A stretch of DNA of 26,781 bases, from the NCBI GenBank assembly GCA_948524275.1, contig CAOSLI010000010.1, positions 5,340 through 32,120 on the forward strand. The letters run 5' to 3'. Position 1 is the first letter of the stretch, and each line of letters starts with the position of its first letter. The notes beneath the pieces are model-generated. The model had not been told where the DNA came from and did no database searches. It worked only from the letters and a program-made list of their open reading frames with translations. A program made the position numbers and the translations under genes. Below, in pieces: positions 1-7,155 of this stretch. The DNA comes from an uncultured Clostridia bacterium. GTDB taxonomy: Bacteria > Bacillota > Clostridia > TANB77 > CAG-508.

Positions 1-2
1 TA

Positions 3-1166
3 TCAACTATAATTATTGCTTTAATAATGGTAATTGGATTTAATATACCTAATATCATAAATAGTTTTAAAGGAGATAGCAGTGGAAATGACAAAGTATT
101 GATTATAGACAGCAAAAATGTTTTTGAAGGAACCTTAAGTACCTTAAATACAATGGAGATGGAAACTGATTTTACTATATCAAATGAAGAAATATCAAAA
201 GAAGAAATCAAAGAAAAAATAGAAAGTGGAGACTATGATAATATATTAGTAATTGAAAAAGAGAATGAAAATATTACAATAAGATATATTGTAGAAAGTA
301 CAACAATGATGAGTGAAGTTCCAGACAATTGTGTAAATATTTTAAATACAATATACTCTAATCTTCAAATTTCTAAATTAGGATTAACAGCGGAACAAAT
401 AAATTCGATTACCCCAAAATTTGATTTTAAGCTAGAACAAACATCAGAAAAAGAAGTAAGCGGAAATGTATTTACCACAATGATATTATCAATTGTATTA
501 TTTTATGCAATATATTTCTGTGCATACCAAGTTTCAAGTTCAATTACGACGGAAAAGACATCAAAGATAATGGAGACTTTAGTAACATCAACATCACCAA
601 AAACCATAGTGCTAGGAAAAACAATAGGAATAGGATTAGTAGGATTACTTCAAACATGTTTATTAGCAGTAATTGCGATAATTTGTGCTAAGACATGTTT
701 AAGCCAAGAAATCTTAGATATGGTATTTAGTGCATCTAAAATAACACCTACATTTGCATTAGTAACAATTCTATATTTTATATTAGGATATTTTGAATTT
801 GCACTAATATACGCACTTACAGGTTCTACAGTAAGCAAACCAGAAGATATACAATCAGCTAATAGTCCAGTTGCAATTTTAACTGTAATAGGATTTTACC
901 TAGCATATTTTACAATGATGAATCCTACAAGTGAACTAAATACAGTAGCTGCAATGCTTCCAATATCTTCACCATTTAGTATGCCCTTTAGAGTAATGAT
1001 GGGAATTAGTAGTATAACAGAAGTACTAATATCACTTGCAATTTTAGCTGTTACCATATTTATTGTCGGAAGAGTTGCAATCAAGATATATTCGTCAGCA
1101 ATACTTAACTATGGAACAAAAATGAGTTTAAAAGATATTGTTAAGATATATAAAAGTAAAGATTAA
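3..1166 (+). CDS. ABC-2 type transporter permease, NatB-like (5' end outside window)
   Basis: Membrane subunit of an ABC exporter of the ABC-2/NatB type. The frame is open to the left edge of the window, so the Met at 27 is probably internal and the true start lies upstream. The visible part begins with the end of a first membrane helix, continues with a hydrophilic extracytoplasmic region of roughly 120 residues, and then has about five hydrophobic helices (near residues 150-172, 192-222, 240-267, 280-298 and 328-352, counted from the Met at 27). The cytoplasmic stretch 'TTEKTSKIMETLVTS' is typical of NatB-like permeases, where an E-(K/R)-x6-ET(L/M) motif follows the second helix. The ATPase partner would be expected upstream, outside the window. 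Substrate unknown: Na+, a drug or a peptide are all possible. The gene is followed by a terminator. Confidence 0.85.
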   Translation, partial: STIIIALIMVIGFNIPNIINSFKGDSSGNDKVLIIDSKNVFEGTLSTLNTMEMETDFTISNEEISKEEIKEKIESGDYDNILVIEKENENITIRYIVESTTMMSEVPDNCVNILNTIYSNLQISKLGLTAEQINSITPKFDFKLEQTSEKEVSGNVFTTMILSIVLFYAIYFCAYQVSSSITTEKTSKIMETLVTSTSPKTIVLGKTIGIGLVGLLQTCLLAVIAIICAKTCLSQEILDMVFSASKITPTFALVTILYFILGYFEFALIYALTGSTVSKPEDIQSANSPVAILTVIGFYLAYFTMMNPTSELNTVAAMLPISSPFSMPFRVMMGISSITEVLISLAILAVTIFIVGRVAIKIYSSAILNYGTKMSLKDIVKIYKSKD

Positions 1167-1177
1167 AATTATAAGAA

Positions 1178-1216
1178 TTCGCCCTCTAAATTATCGTTAT
1201 TAGAGGGTGAAATTTT
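1178..1216 (+). terminator. Rho-independent terminator after the ABC permease
   Basis: A 12-bp stem (1178-1189 with 1200-1211, one G-U pair, core CCCTCTAA/TTAGAGGG) with a 10-nt loop starts 12 nt after the permease stop and is followed by ATTTTATTA. The T tract is interrupted, so efficiency may be moderate. It separates the permease from the ruvA promoter. Confidence 0.75.
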
Positions 1217-1255
1217 ATTATTAATTAAAATATATGAAAAAATTAGTAAAACATA

Positions 1256-1284
1256 TTTACAAACACATGTTTATATGATATTAT
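1256..1284 (+). promoter_or_regulatory. Probable sigma-A promoter of the ruvA operon
   Basis: TTTACA at 1256-1261, a 17-nt spacer, and TATTAT at 1279-1284. An overlapping TATAAT at 1282-1287 would need a 20-nt spacer. The predicted transcript starts near 1291, so the whole repeated leader element (1300-1375) would lie in the 5' UTR. Confidence 0.6.
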
Positions 1285-1299
1285 AATAATCAAGTAAAA

Positions 1300-1375
1300 A
1301 ATGTGATTTGACAGACAGCATTTTGCAAAGCAAAATACTGGATGGCGATTGATAAGAACGAAGTGAGCGAAAGGA
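1300..1375 (+). promoter_or_regulatory. Repeated 76-nt structured leader element, copy 1 (ruvA)
   Basis: First of three 76-nt sequences that align without gaps. It begins AATGTGATTTG. The hairpin CAGCATTTTG (1316-1325) pairs with CAAAATACTG (1331-1340) around the loop CAAAG, with one C-A mismatch. GATGG follows at 1341-1345, then a CGAAG core, and the element ends in GAAAGGA (1369-1375), whose AAAGGA is the Shine-Dalgarno of ruvA, 8 nt before its ATG. An in-frame ATG inside the element (1342) would add 14 residues to RuvA, but it has no ribosome site and RuvA family alignment favours the later start. Seen: sequence, stem, position. Inferred: cis-acting RNA function. Confidence 0.75.
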
Positions 1376-1383
1376 ACTTAAAA

Positions 1384-1977
1384 ATGATAGCATATTTAAA
1401 AGGAATAGTAGCGATAAAAAAACAAGAATATATAGTAATAGATGTAGGCGGTATTGGATACAAAGTATTTATGCCAGAAAATGAAATTGAAGAAATTAAA
1501 ATAGAAAGTGATATAAAAGTACATACATATTTAAGAGTTAGAGAAGATGATGTCAGCATATATGGTTTTTTAGGAATGGAAGAGCTTGCAATGTTTGAGC
1601 TTTTAATAGGCGTTGGCGGAATTGGTGCAAAATCAGCAGTTAGTATATTATCAAACATAGCACCGTCTAAGTTTGCCTTGGCTGTTATTTCAGATGATGT
1701 AAATACATTAAAAAAGCTTCCAGGAATAGGCGCAAAGACAGCTCAAAGAATTATTTTAGAGTTAAAAGATAAAATAAAGACAGAAGAGGCAGTATCAGAG
1801 TCAAAAGAAGACTCTAAACCAATTAAACTTGATGAAAGTGTAAATGATGCAATAGAGGCTCTACAAGTTTTAGGATATAGTAGAAAAGATATAGAAAATG
1901 AGTTATCTAAGATAAACACAAAAGATATGACAACTGAAGATATTATTAAGATTGGACTTAAAAATTTAGGAAGGTAA
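1384..1977 (+). CDS. ruvA: Holliday junction branch migration protein RuvA
   Basis: RuvA binds four-way DNA junctions and, with the RuvB motor, drives branch migration during recombination and fork repair. The 197-aa product has the family's length. It starts with the classic 'MIAYLKG' (OB-fold domain I), has two helix-hairpin-helix motifs ('LLIGVGGIGAKSA' and 'LPGIGAKTAQRIILELKD') and a C-terminal three-helix domain III ('NDAIEALQVLGYSRKDIE') that contacts RuvB. The start at 1384 is chosen because it gives the family N-terminus and lies 8 nt after AAAGGA; the upstream in-frame ATG at 1342 lies inside the repeated leader. ruvB does not follow as it usually does; rarA does, 7 nt downstream. 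Confidence 0.95.
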   Translation: MIAYLKGIVAIKKQEYIVIDVGGIGYKVFMPENEIEEIKIESDIKVHTYLRVREDDVSIYGFLGMEELAMFELLIGVGGIGAKSAVSILSNIAPSKFALAVISDDVNTLKKLPGIGAKTAQRIILELKDKIKTEEAVSESKEDSKPIKLDESVNDAIEALQVLGYSRKDIENELSKINTKDMTTEDIIKIGLKNLGR

Positions 1978-1984
1978 AAGAAAA

Positions 1985-3253
1985 ATGGATTTAAGCAAGC
2001 CTTTAGCATATAGAATGATGCCTAAAACACTTGATGAATATGTTGGACAAGAACATATTCTAGGGGAAAATAAAATTTTGCGTAGAACTATAAAGGCAGA
2101 TAGACTATCAAGCATTATTTTATGGGGGCCTCCAGGTTGTGGTAAGACATCCCTTGCAAAAGTAATAAGCAATACAACAAAATACAAATTTATTAAATTA
2201 AATGCAGTTACATCAGGTGTAAGTGATATTAAAGATGCCATAAGCCAAACTGAAAATACATTGATGAACCCAAGTGGAAAATGTATCTTATTTATCGACG
2301 AAATTCATAGATTTAACAAACTTCAGCAAGATGCACTTTTGCCATATGTAGAAAATGGAACAGTAATTTTAATTGGAGCAACGACTGAGAATCCATATTT
2401 TGAAGTTAATAAGGCTTTGATATCAAGGAGCATGGTATTTCAGCTTCATGAATTAACAGAAGACAATATTTACACAGTCTTAAAAAGATCACTGGAAGCA
2501 GAAGAAGGACTTAGAGAATACAAGATAAAAATTGAAGATGAAACCTTAAGAAAATTTGCATGTGTTTCTAATGGCGATGTAAGAACAGCATTAAATAACT
2601 TAGAAGTAGCAGTGCTTACAACGCCAATAGAGAAGGATGGATACATACATATAACAGATGAAGTTGCTAAAGAGTGTGTACAGACAAGGAAAGCGATTTT
2701 TGACAAAGATGGAGATTCTCATTATGATAATATAAGTGCATTTATAAAATCTATGAGGGGGTCTGACCCAGATGCAACAGTTTTTTATCTAGCAAGAGCA
2801 TTAAATGCAGGAGAAGACCCAATGTTTTTGGCAAGAAGAATTGTTATTTCTGCAGCAGAAGATGTCGGTCTTGGAAATCCAAACGCTTTAGTTGTAGCAA
2901 ATAGTGCAATGCAAGCGGTGCATATGGTAGGAATGCCAGAGGCAAGAATAATTTTAGCAGAAGCGGCAATATATAATGCAAATTCGGTAAAATCTAATGC
3001 TACATATAATGCGATAAATAGTGCACTAGATGATGTACAAAATAAAGAAACAGGGACAGTACCAATGCATATAAGAAATGCAGTGGCAGAAGGAATGGAA
3101 AAAGAAGGCTATCATGTAGGATACAAATACCCACATGATTATCCACACCACTGGGTAGAGCAGCAATACTTACCAGACGCAATACTAGGAACAAAATATT
3201 ATATACCTGATGAAAATATTGATAATAGTAATGTACAAATTAAGGAGAAGTAA
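1985..3253 (+). CDS. rarA: Replication-associated recombination protein RarA/MgsA (AAA+ ATPase)
   Basis: RarA (MgsA, relative of eukaryotic WRNIP1) is a tetrameric clamp-loader-like AAA+ ATPase that acts at stalled replication forks and single-strand DNA ends. The 422-aa product shows 'RPKTLDEYVGQEH'-type N-terminal residues (here MPKTLDEYVGQEHILG), Walker A 'WGPPGCGKTS', Walker B 'ILFIDEIHRFNKLQQD' and sensor 1 'LIGATTENPYFEVN', followed by the conserved C-terminal tetramerisation region ('DPMFLARRIVISAAEDVGL' and 'HPHHWVEQQYLP'-like ending). Family length is usually 420-450. The ribosome site is weak, so translational coupling to ruvA (7-nt gap) is likely. The next gene starts 4 nt after its stop. 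Confidence 0.95.
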   Translation: MDLSKPLAYRMMPKTLDEYVGQEHILGENKILRRTIKADRLSSIILWGPPGCGKTSLAKVISNTTKYKFIKLNAVTSGVSDIKDAISQTENTLMNPSGKCILFIDEIHRFNKLQQDALLPYVENGTVILIGATTENPYFEVNKALISRSMVFQLHELTEDNIYTVLKRSLEAEEGLREYKIKIEDETLRKFACVSNGDVRTALNNLEVAVLTTPIEKDGYIHITDEVAKECVQTRKAIFDKDGDSHYDNISAFIKSMRGSDPDATVFYLARALNAGEDPMFLARRIVISAAEDVGLGNPNALVVANSAMQAVHMVGMPEARIILAEAAIYNANSVKSNATYNAINSALDDVQNKETGTVPMHIRNAVAEGMEKEGYHVGYKYPHDYPHHWVEQQYLPDAILGTKYYIPDENIDNSNVQIKEK

Positions 3254-3257
3254 AGAT

Positions 3258-4949
3258 ATGAATTCAGAAAAACAAAGTAGAACAAAAATAGATGTAAGAG
3301 TAGCTAGGCTTGCGAATTTTTGTAAGGAAAACCCAATGGTATGGCTATCATTTATTAGAGAAATGCCAATAGAGTATGCAATAGGTAATATTGATGAAGA
3401 TAAAAAAGCAGAATTGATGGAACAATTACAAAATGCAATAAAGGAATATAGATATATTTGTGATAGAAAAAGAAAAAATACTATAAGTGAAGAGAAAATA
3501 AATATACTAAAAGAAGCTGGAGTTGGAGGAGCATTAGGATATAAGAAACAAATTGAGGATTTAGCAGAAAAACATCAAACAGCAGGACTTAAAGGTGAAA
3601 AACTTAAAGATGAGCAATATATGAAGAAGCATAAAAAGAATCTAAAAAAATATTTATATACATTAGATATTTTATATGGAGGATTAGATAATTTTAGAAA
3701 GTTGTATATACAGAAATTATTAAATGGAGAAAGATTTGATGTACCTAATGAATTTGAAGGACTTTTTATAGAGAATTTTGATTTAGATAGTCCTAATTTT
3801 GTCAATCCATTATATAACCAACTATACAAAGATATAAGAACATTGTTTAAATTTGAAGATGAATCTATCATTGGAGAAATTTATAATGGAGATAAAATCA
3901 AAGACGCAATATCTATGCTAGACTATAGAAAGCAAACGATAATAAGACAAAGATATGGTTTAGATAATAATGAAGAATCTAAATATGGAGAACTTTCAGC
4001 AAGGTATAATATTACAGAAGAAAGAACAAGACAGGTTAAAGAAAATGCTATAATGAAGCTACAAATGACAACTGTATATGGAAGAAGACTACTTGCTTGT
4101 AGAGATGATGAAAAAAGAAGACAATTTATTACAAGATACTTTGAAAACTATGATATATTTGCAGATACTGAGCAAAAAATAAGCCAAACGGATAGAGAAG
4201 CGTTATTAGGTATAATAAATCATAGAAGCTTTACTGAACAGAATGTTAATAAAATGAAAGAAGAAATACCTAAACAGAAACAAGAAGGTGAAACTGAACC
4301 AACTGAAGAAATGACAAGTAATGAGACTAATATAACAACAATAAAGGAATTAGGATTTAATGGTAGATTATATAATGCTTTAAATCGAGCAGGTATTAAA
4401 ACAACAAGAGATTTGGAAAATACTAGCGTAAGACAATTTTCTAGGATGAGAAACATTGGAGAGAAGACCTTAGAAGAGCTTTTAAGCAAAATGAGTTCAC
4501 TTGGAATAAAGACTAAAGATGAATTATCTAACACAGAAATTGAATCTTCCGAGTTAAAAGAAAAAACAATAGAAGCATTAAGACCTAGTACAAGATTATA
4601 TAATGTATTAGATAGAGCAGGAAAAACAACTATTGTAGACTTATCAAACACAACAGTAGATGAATTTTTAAGAATCAGAGATATGGGAGAAAAAACATTT
4701 GATGAGCTAATGACAAAAATGAACTCTTTAGGTATAAAGCCTAAACCTGTAACAGAAACAGATGAAGAACTATTAAGAACAATACAAAAGTTAAGCAACG
4801 CATACAAAGAAAATCAAAAGAAAGGGCTAGAATGCCAAGAACTAAAACAAAGTATATTTGAGTTGTTAGATAAAATAGAGAAAAATAATAGTAACGTTGC
4901 AGGAAGTGAACATGAAGGTAACGATAGTTATACCAATATAGAAAAATAA
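3258..4949 (+). CDS. Sigma-70 region 4-like / tandem RNA polymerase alpha-CTD protein
   Basis: A 563-aa protein of unusual architecture. Residues 1-210 are charged, helical and unrecognised. Residues ~215-270 resemble sigma-70 region 4: 'RQRYGL' followed by a helix-turn-helix ending 'NITEERTRQVKENAIMKL', compared with the sigma-70 family 'VTRERIRQIEAKALRKL'. Residues ~361-417 and ~438-494 are two alpha-CTD-like helix-hairpin-helix modules ('GRLYNALNRAGIKT...NIGEKTLEEL' and 'TRLYNVLDRAGKTT...DMGEKTFDEL'). Both keep the Arg, Asn, Gly and Lys that match E. coli alpha R265, N268, G296 and K298, which contact the minor groove. There is no sigma region 2, so it is not a complete sigma factor. The start at 3258 has AAGGAG 10 nt upstream. 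It sits in the ruvA-rarA operon. Role in transcription or DNA binding is inferred. Confidence 0.8.
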   Translation: MNSEKQSRTKIDVRVARLANFCKENPMVWLSFIREMPIEYAIGNIDEDKKAELMEQLQNAIKEYRYICDRKRKNTISEEKINILKEAGVGGALGYKKQIEDLAEKHQTAGLKGEKLKDEQYMKKHKKNLKKYLYTLDILYGGLDNFRKLYIQKLLNGERFDVPNEFEGLFIENFDLDSPNFVNPLYNQLYKDIRTLFKFEDESIIGEIYNGDKIKDAISMLDYRKQTIIRQRYGLDNNEESKYGELSARYNITEERTRQVKENAIMKLQMTTVYGRRLLACRDDEKRRQFITRYFENYDIFADTEQKISQTDREALLGIINHRSFTEQNVNKMKEEIPKQKQEGETEPTEEMTSNETNITTIKELGFNGRLYNALNRAGIKTTRDLENTSVRQFSRMRNIGEKTLEELLSKMSSLGIKTKDELSNTEIESSELKEKTIEALRPSTRLYNVLDRAGKTTIVDLSNTTVDEFLRIRDMGEKTFDELMTKMNSLGIKPKPVTETDEELLRTIQKLSNAYKENQKKGLECQELKQSIFELLDKIEKNNSNVAGSEHEGNDSYTNIEK

Positions 4950-4966
4950 AGTTGGAGGTTTTTGTG

Positions 4967-5206
4967 ATGAATTGTGATCATTATATTACGAAATTAGAAC
5001 TTGAGGATCTTGGACTTTTAGAAAAGATTATGAAACAGCAAATAGATATAAAAGATGTTGAAATTGACACTAAAAAAAGAATAATAGAACTTTGTAAACA
5101 AAGATTAAATGAAATAAACATTCAAATAAAAGAAAAAGATATTAAAATATCAAAAATGAAAGAAAAGATAGAAGAACTGAAGACACACACAGATATGAAT
5201 ATATAA
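4967..5206 (+). CDS. Small coiled-coil protein of unknown function
   Basis: A 79-aa, highly charged, Lys/Glu/Ile-rich protein predicted to be one long helix or coiled coil over most of its length. After the first residues 'MNCDHYITKLELEDLG' nothing matches a family I recognise. The ATG at 4967 is chosen because GGAGG lies 8 nt upstream; a TTG at 4952 overlaps that ribosome site and is unlikely. It begins 17 nt after the sigma4/alpha-CTD gene, so it is probably the last gene of the ruvA operon and could be a partner of that protein. No terminator is visible between it and the lysS promoter, which starts 5 nt after its stop. Confidence 0.7.
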   Translation: MNCDHYITKLELEDLGLLEKIMKQQIDIKDVEIDTKKRIIELCKQRLNEINIQIKEKDIKISKMKEKIEELKTHTDMNI

Positions 5207-5211
5207 AAAGG

Positions 5212-5240
5212 TTTACAAAATGCAAAAATTGGGATATAAT
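5212..5240 (+). promoter_or_regulatory. Strong sigma-A promoter for lysS
   Basis: TTTACA at 5212-5217, exactly 17 nt, then a perfect TATAAT at 5235-5240. The expected start near 5247 gives a leader of about 127 nt that contains leader-element copy 2. No T-box motif is visible in the leader. Confidence 0.8.
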
Positions 5241-5288
5241 AAACAATGTTAAAATATCGGATCAAAATAGAATGTGCAAGTACATTTT

Positions 5289-5364
5289 AATGAGATTTGT
5301 CAAGCGCGATTTTCCAAAGGAAAATCACAGATGGTAATTGATAAAAGCGAAGCGAGAGAAAGGA
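5289..5364 (+). promoter_or_regulatory. Repeated 76-nt structured leader element, copy 2 (lysS)
   Basis: Same length and layout as copies 1 and 3. It starts AATGAGATTTG. The hairpin GCGATTTTC (5306-5314) pairs with GAAAATCAC (5320-5328) around CAAAG, with one C-A mismatch. GATGG follows at 5330-5334, a CGAAG core, and the end is GAAAGGA; its AAAGGA (5359-5364) is the lysS ribosome site, 9 nt before the ATG. The loop-closing pair is C-G here, G-C in copy 1 and T-A in copy 3. The internal ATG (5331) is out of frame with lysS and would give an 18-codon ORF overlapping the lysS start, unlike in the other copies. Confidence 0.75.
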
Positions 5365-5373
5365 AAGAATACT

Positions 5374-6870
5374 ATGGAAGAGAATAATAATGCTCAAGAA
5401 GCAGAATTAGATATGAATCATTTAATGCAAGTTAGAAGAGAAAAACTTGATAAATTAAGAGAGGAAGGAAATGACCCATTTAATATATCAAAATTTGATA
5501 GAACACATACTAGCAAAGAAATTATGGATAATTATGATGAATTAGAAGGAAAAGATGTAACTGTTGCTGGAAGAATTATGGCAAAGAGAATTATGGGAAA
5601 AGCCTCTTTTTGCCACATTCAAGATGGAGAAGGAAAAATCCAAAGTTATGTTAGCATAAACGATTTAGGCGAAGATAGCTATAAACAATTTAAAGAGTAT
5701 GATATAGGTGATATTATTGGAATTACTGGTTTTGTATTTAAGACAAGAACAGAAGAGATATCAGTACATGCTAAGGAAGTAACACTTCTTTCAAAGTCAT
5801 TAAAACCATTACCAGAGAAATTCCATGGTCTAAAAGACATAGATCTTCGTTATAGACAAAGATATGTAGATTTAGTAGTTAATCCAGAAGTTAAGGATGC
5901 TTTTATTAAGAGAGCCCAAATAATAAAAGAAATGAGAAGCATCTTAGACGAAAAAGGATACCTAGAAGTTGAAACTCCTATTTTAAATACTATATCAGGG
6001 GGAGCTACTGCTAAGCCATTTATAACACATCATAATACATTAGATATTGATATGTATTTAAGAATTGCAACTGAGCTTAACTTAAAGAGACTTGTAGTAG
6101 GTGGATTTGAGAGAGTTTATGAAATAGGAAGAATATTTAGAAATGAGGGAATGGACTTAAAACATAACCCAGAGTTTACAAGTATAGAATTATATTCTGC
6201 ATATCAAAATTTAGAAGATATGATGGATTTAACACAAGAACTAGTTACTAAAATTGCAATAAAAGTTCTAGGAACTTTAAAGATAAATTATCAAGGAATG
6301 GATATAGACCTTACTCCTAACTGGAGAAGAGTTACAATGATAGACTCTATAAAAGAAGTAACAGGAATTGACTTTAATGAAATCAAGACTGATGAAGAAG
6401 CACAAAATGTACTTAAAGATCTAAAGATAGAGATTAATCCTATAAAGAAAACAAGAGGAGACATTATTGCACAAGTATTTGATGAAAAGGTTGAAGAAAC
6501 ACTAATTCAACCAACATTTGTATATGAATATCCTATTGAAAACTCACCACTTGCTAAAAAATATGCAGATAAGCCAGAAATGGTACAAAGATTTGAATTA
6601 TTTATTGGTGGTAGAGAATATGCTAATGCATTCTCAGAATTAAACGACCCAATAGACCAATATGAGAGATTTTTAAATGAAATTAAAAATAGAGAAAATG
6701 GTGATGAAGAAGCTGGTATGATGGATGAAGATTACATTAATGCCCTAGAAATAGGACTTCCACCAACAGGTGGAATGGGAATGGGAATTGACAGATTAGT
6801 AATGCTACTTACAGACTCAAGCTCAATAAGAGATGTATTATTATTCCCAACAATGAAACCTCTTGGGTAA
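5374..6870 (+). CDS. lysS: Lysyl-tRNA synthetase, class II
   Basis: Charges tRNA-Lys with lysine in the cytoplasm. The 498-aa product has the family's length and order: an N-terminal OB-fold anticodon-binding domain (about residues 55-160, 'VAGRIMAKRIMGKASFCHIQ'), then the class II catalytic core with motif 2 'FRNEGMDLKHNPEFT' (near residue 254) and motif 3 'GMGMGIDRLVMLLT' (near 466) ending 'LLFPTMKP'. The ATG at 5374 lies 9 nt after AAAGGA; the upstream ATG at 5338 lies within the leader element. It has its own strong promoter. No terminator follows; the next ORF begins 33 nt after the stop, so the accessory genes may be read through from lysS. Confidence 0.97.
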   Translation: MEENNNAQEAELDMNHLMQVRREKLDKLREEGNDPFNISKFDRTHTSKEIMDNYDELEGKDVTVAGRIMAKRIMGKASFCHIQDGEGKIQSYVSINDLGEDSYKQFKEYDIGDIIGITGFVFKTRTEEISVHAKEVTLLSKSLKPLPEKFHGLKDIDLRYRQRYVDLVVNPEVKDAFIKRAQIIKEMRSILDEKGYLEVETPILNTISGGATAKPFITHHNTLDIDMYLRIATELNLKRLVVGGFERVYEIGRIFRNEGMDLKHNPEFTSIELYSAYQNLEDMMDLTQELVTKIAIKVLGTLKINYQGMDIDLTPNWRRVTMIDSIKEVTGIDFNEIKTDEEAQNVLKDLKIEINPIKKTRGDIIAQVFDEKVEETLIQPTFVYEYPIENSPLAKKYADKPEMVQRFELFIGGREYANAFSELNDPIDQYERFLNEIKNRENGDEEAGMMDEDYINALEIGLPPTGGMGMGIDRLVMLLTDSSSIRDVLLFPTMKPLG

Positions 6871-6903
6871 CGATTAATAAATTTTAAAGAAAGAAAAATA
6901 GTT

Positions 6904-7134
6904 ATGAAATTTAATTTTAAAGAATATGAAATTCAAGATATAACTTGCAAAGGTCCAATGAGAAGAAGATATAATGATTTAGCAGAAAGATATAAAGGAT
7001 ATGTAATATATAGTTATATAAGAGGAGAATATACGAGATATTCGGTTGAAGATGAAAATGAAAATATATTTGTAGAAACAGATAATATTGAAGAAGCACG
7101 AGAATATGTAGATAATGAATTAGTAAGCAAATAA
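6904..7134 (+). CDS. Small hypothetical protein next to HipA-like kinase
   Basis: A 76-aa charged protein rich in Tyr, Glu and Arg, with no domain I recognise. No signal peptide or membrane segment. The ribosome site is poor (only an AAAGAAAG-like stretch), so expression may depend on read-through from lysS, whose stop is 33 nt upstream. It ends 21 nt before the HipA-like kinase. By position it resembles the small HipS partner in HipBST systems, but I see no sequence argument for that beyond size and order. It could also be an unrelated small protein. Confidence 0.55.
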   Translation: MKFNFKEYEIQDITCKGPMRRRYNDLAERYKGYVIYSYIRGEYTRYSVEDENENIFVETDNIEEAREYVDNELVSK

Positions 7135-7155
7135 AAAACGAAAGGGGCGGAAAAT

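Noticed and set aside
1308..1336. TTGACA in leader-element copies 1 and 3 as a -35 box
   Set aside because: No good -10 lies 16-18 nt downstream, copy 2 has TTGTCA, and the sequence is explained by the conserved element downstream of real promoters in copies 1 and 2.
1342..1383. ruvA starting at 1342
   Set aside because: RuvA proteins begin MIAYLKG, at 1384, which also has the ribosome site at the right distance.
4220..4807. 195-codon antisense ORF within the sigma4/alpha-CTD gene
   Set aside because: Shadow of a gene with clear domains; no start signals on the minus strand.
3258..4949. Complete sigma factor
   Set aside because: Only a region 4-like segment is present; no region 2 or 3 motifs can be found.
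5241..5373. T-box riboswitch upstream of lysS
   Set aside because: No T-box consensus bulge, no specifier-loop layout and no terminator/antiterminator are visible; the leader instead carries the 76-nt element.
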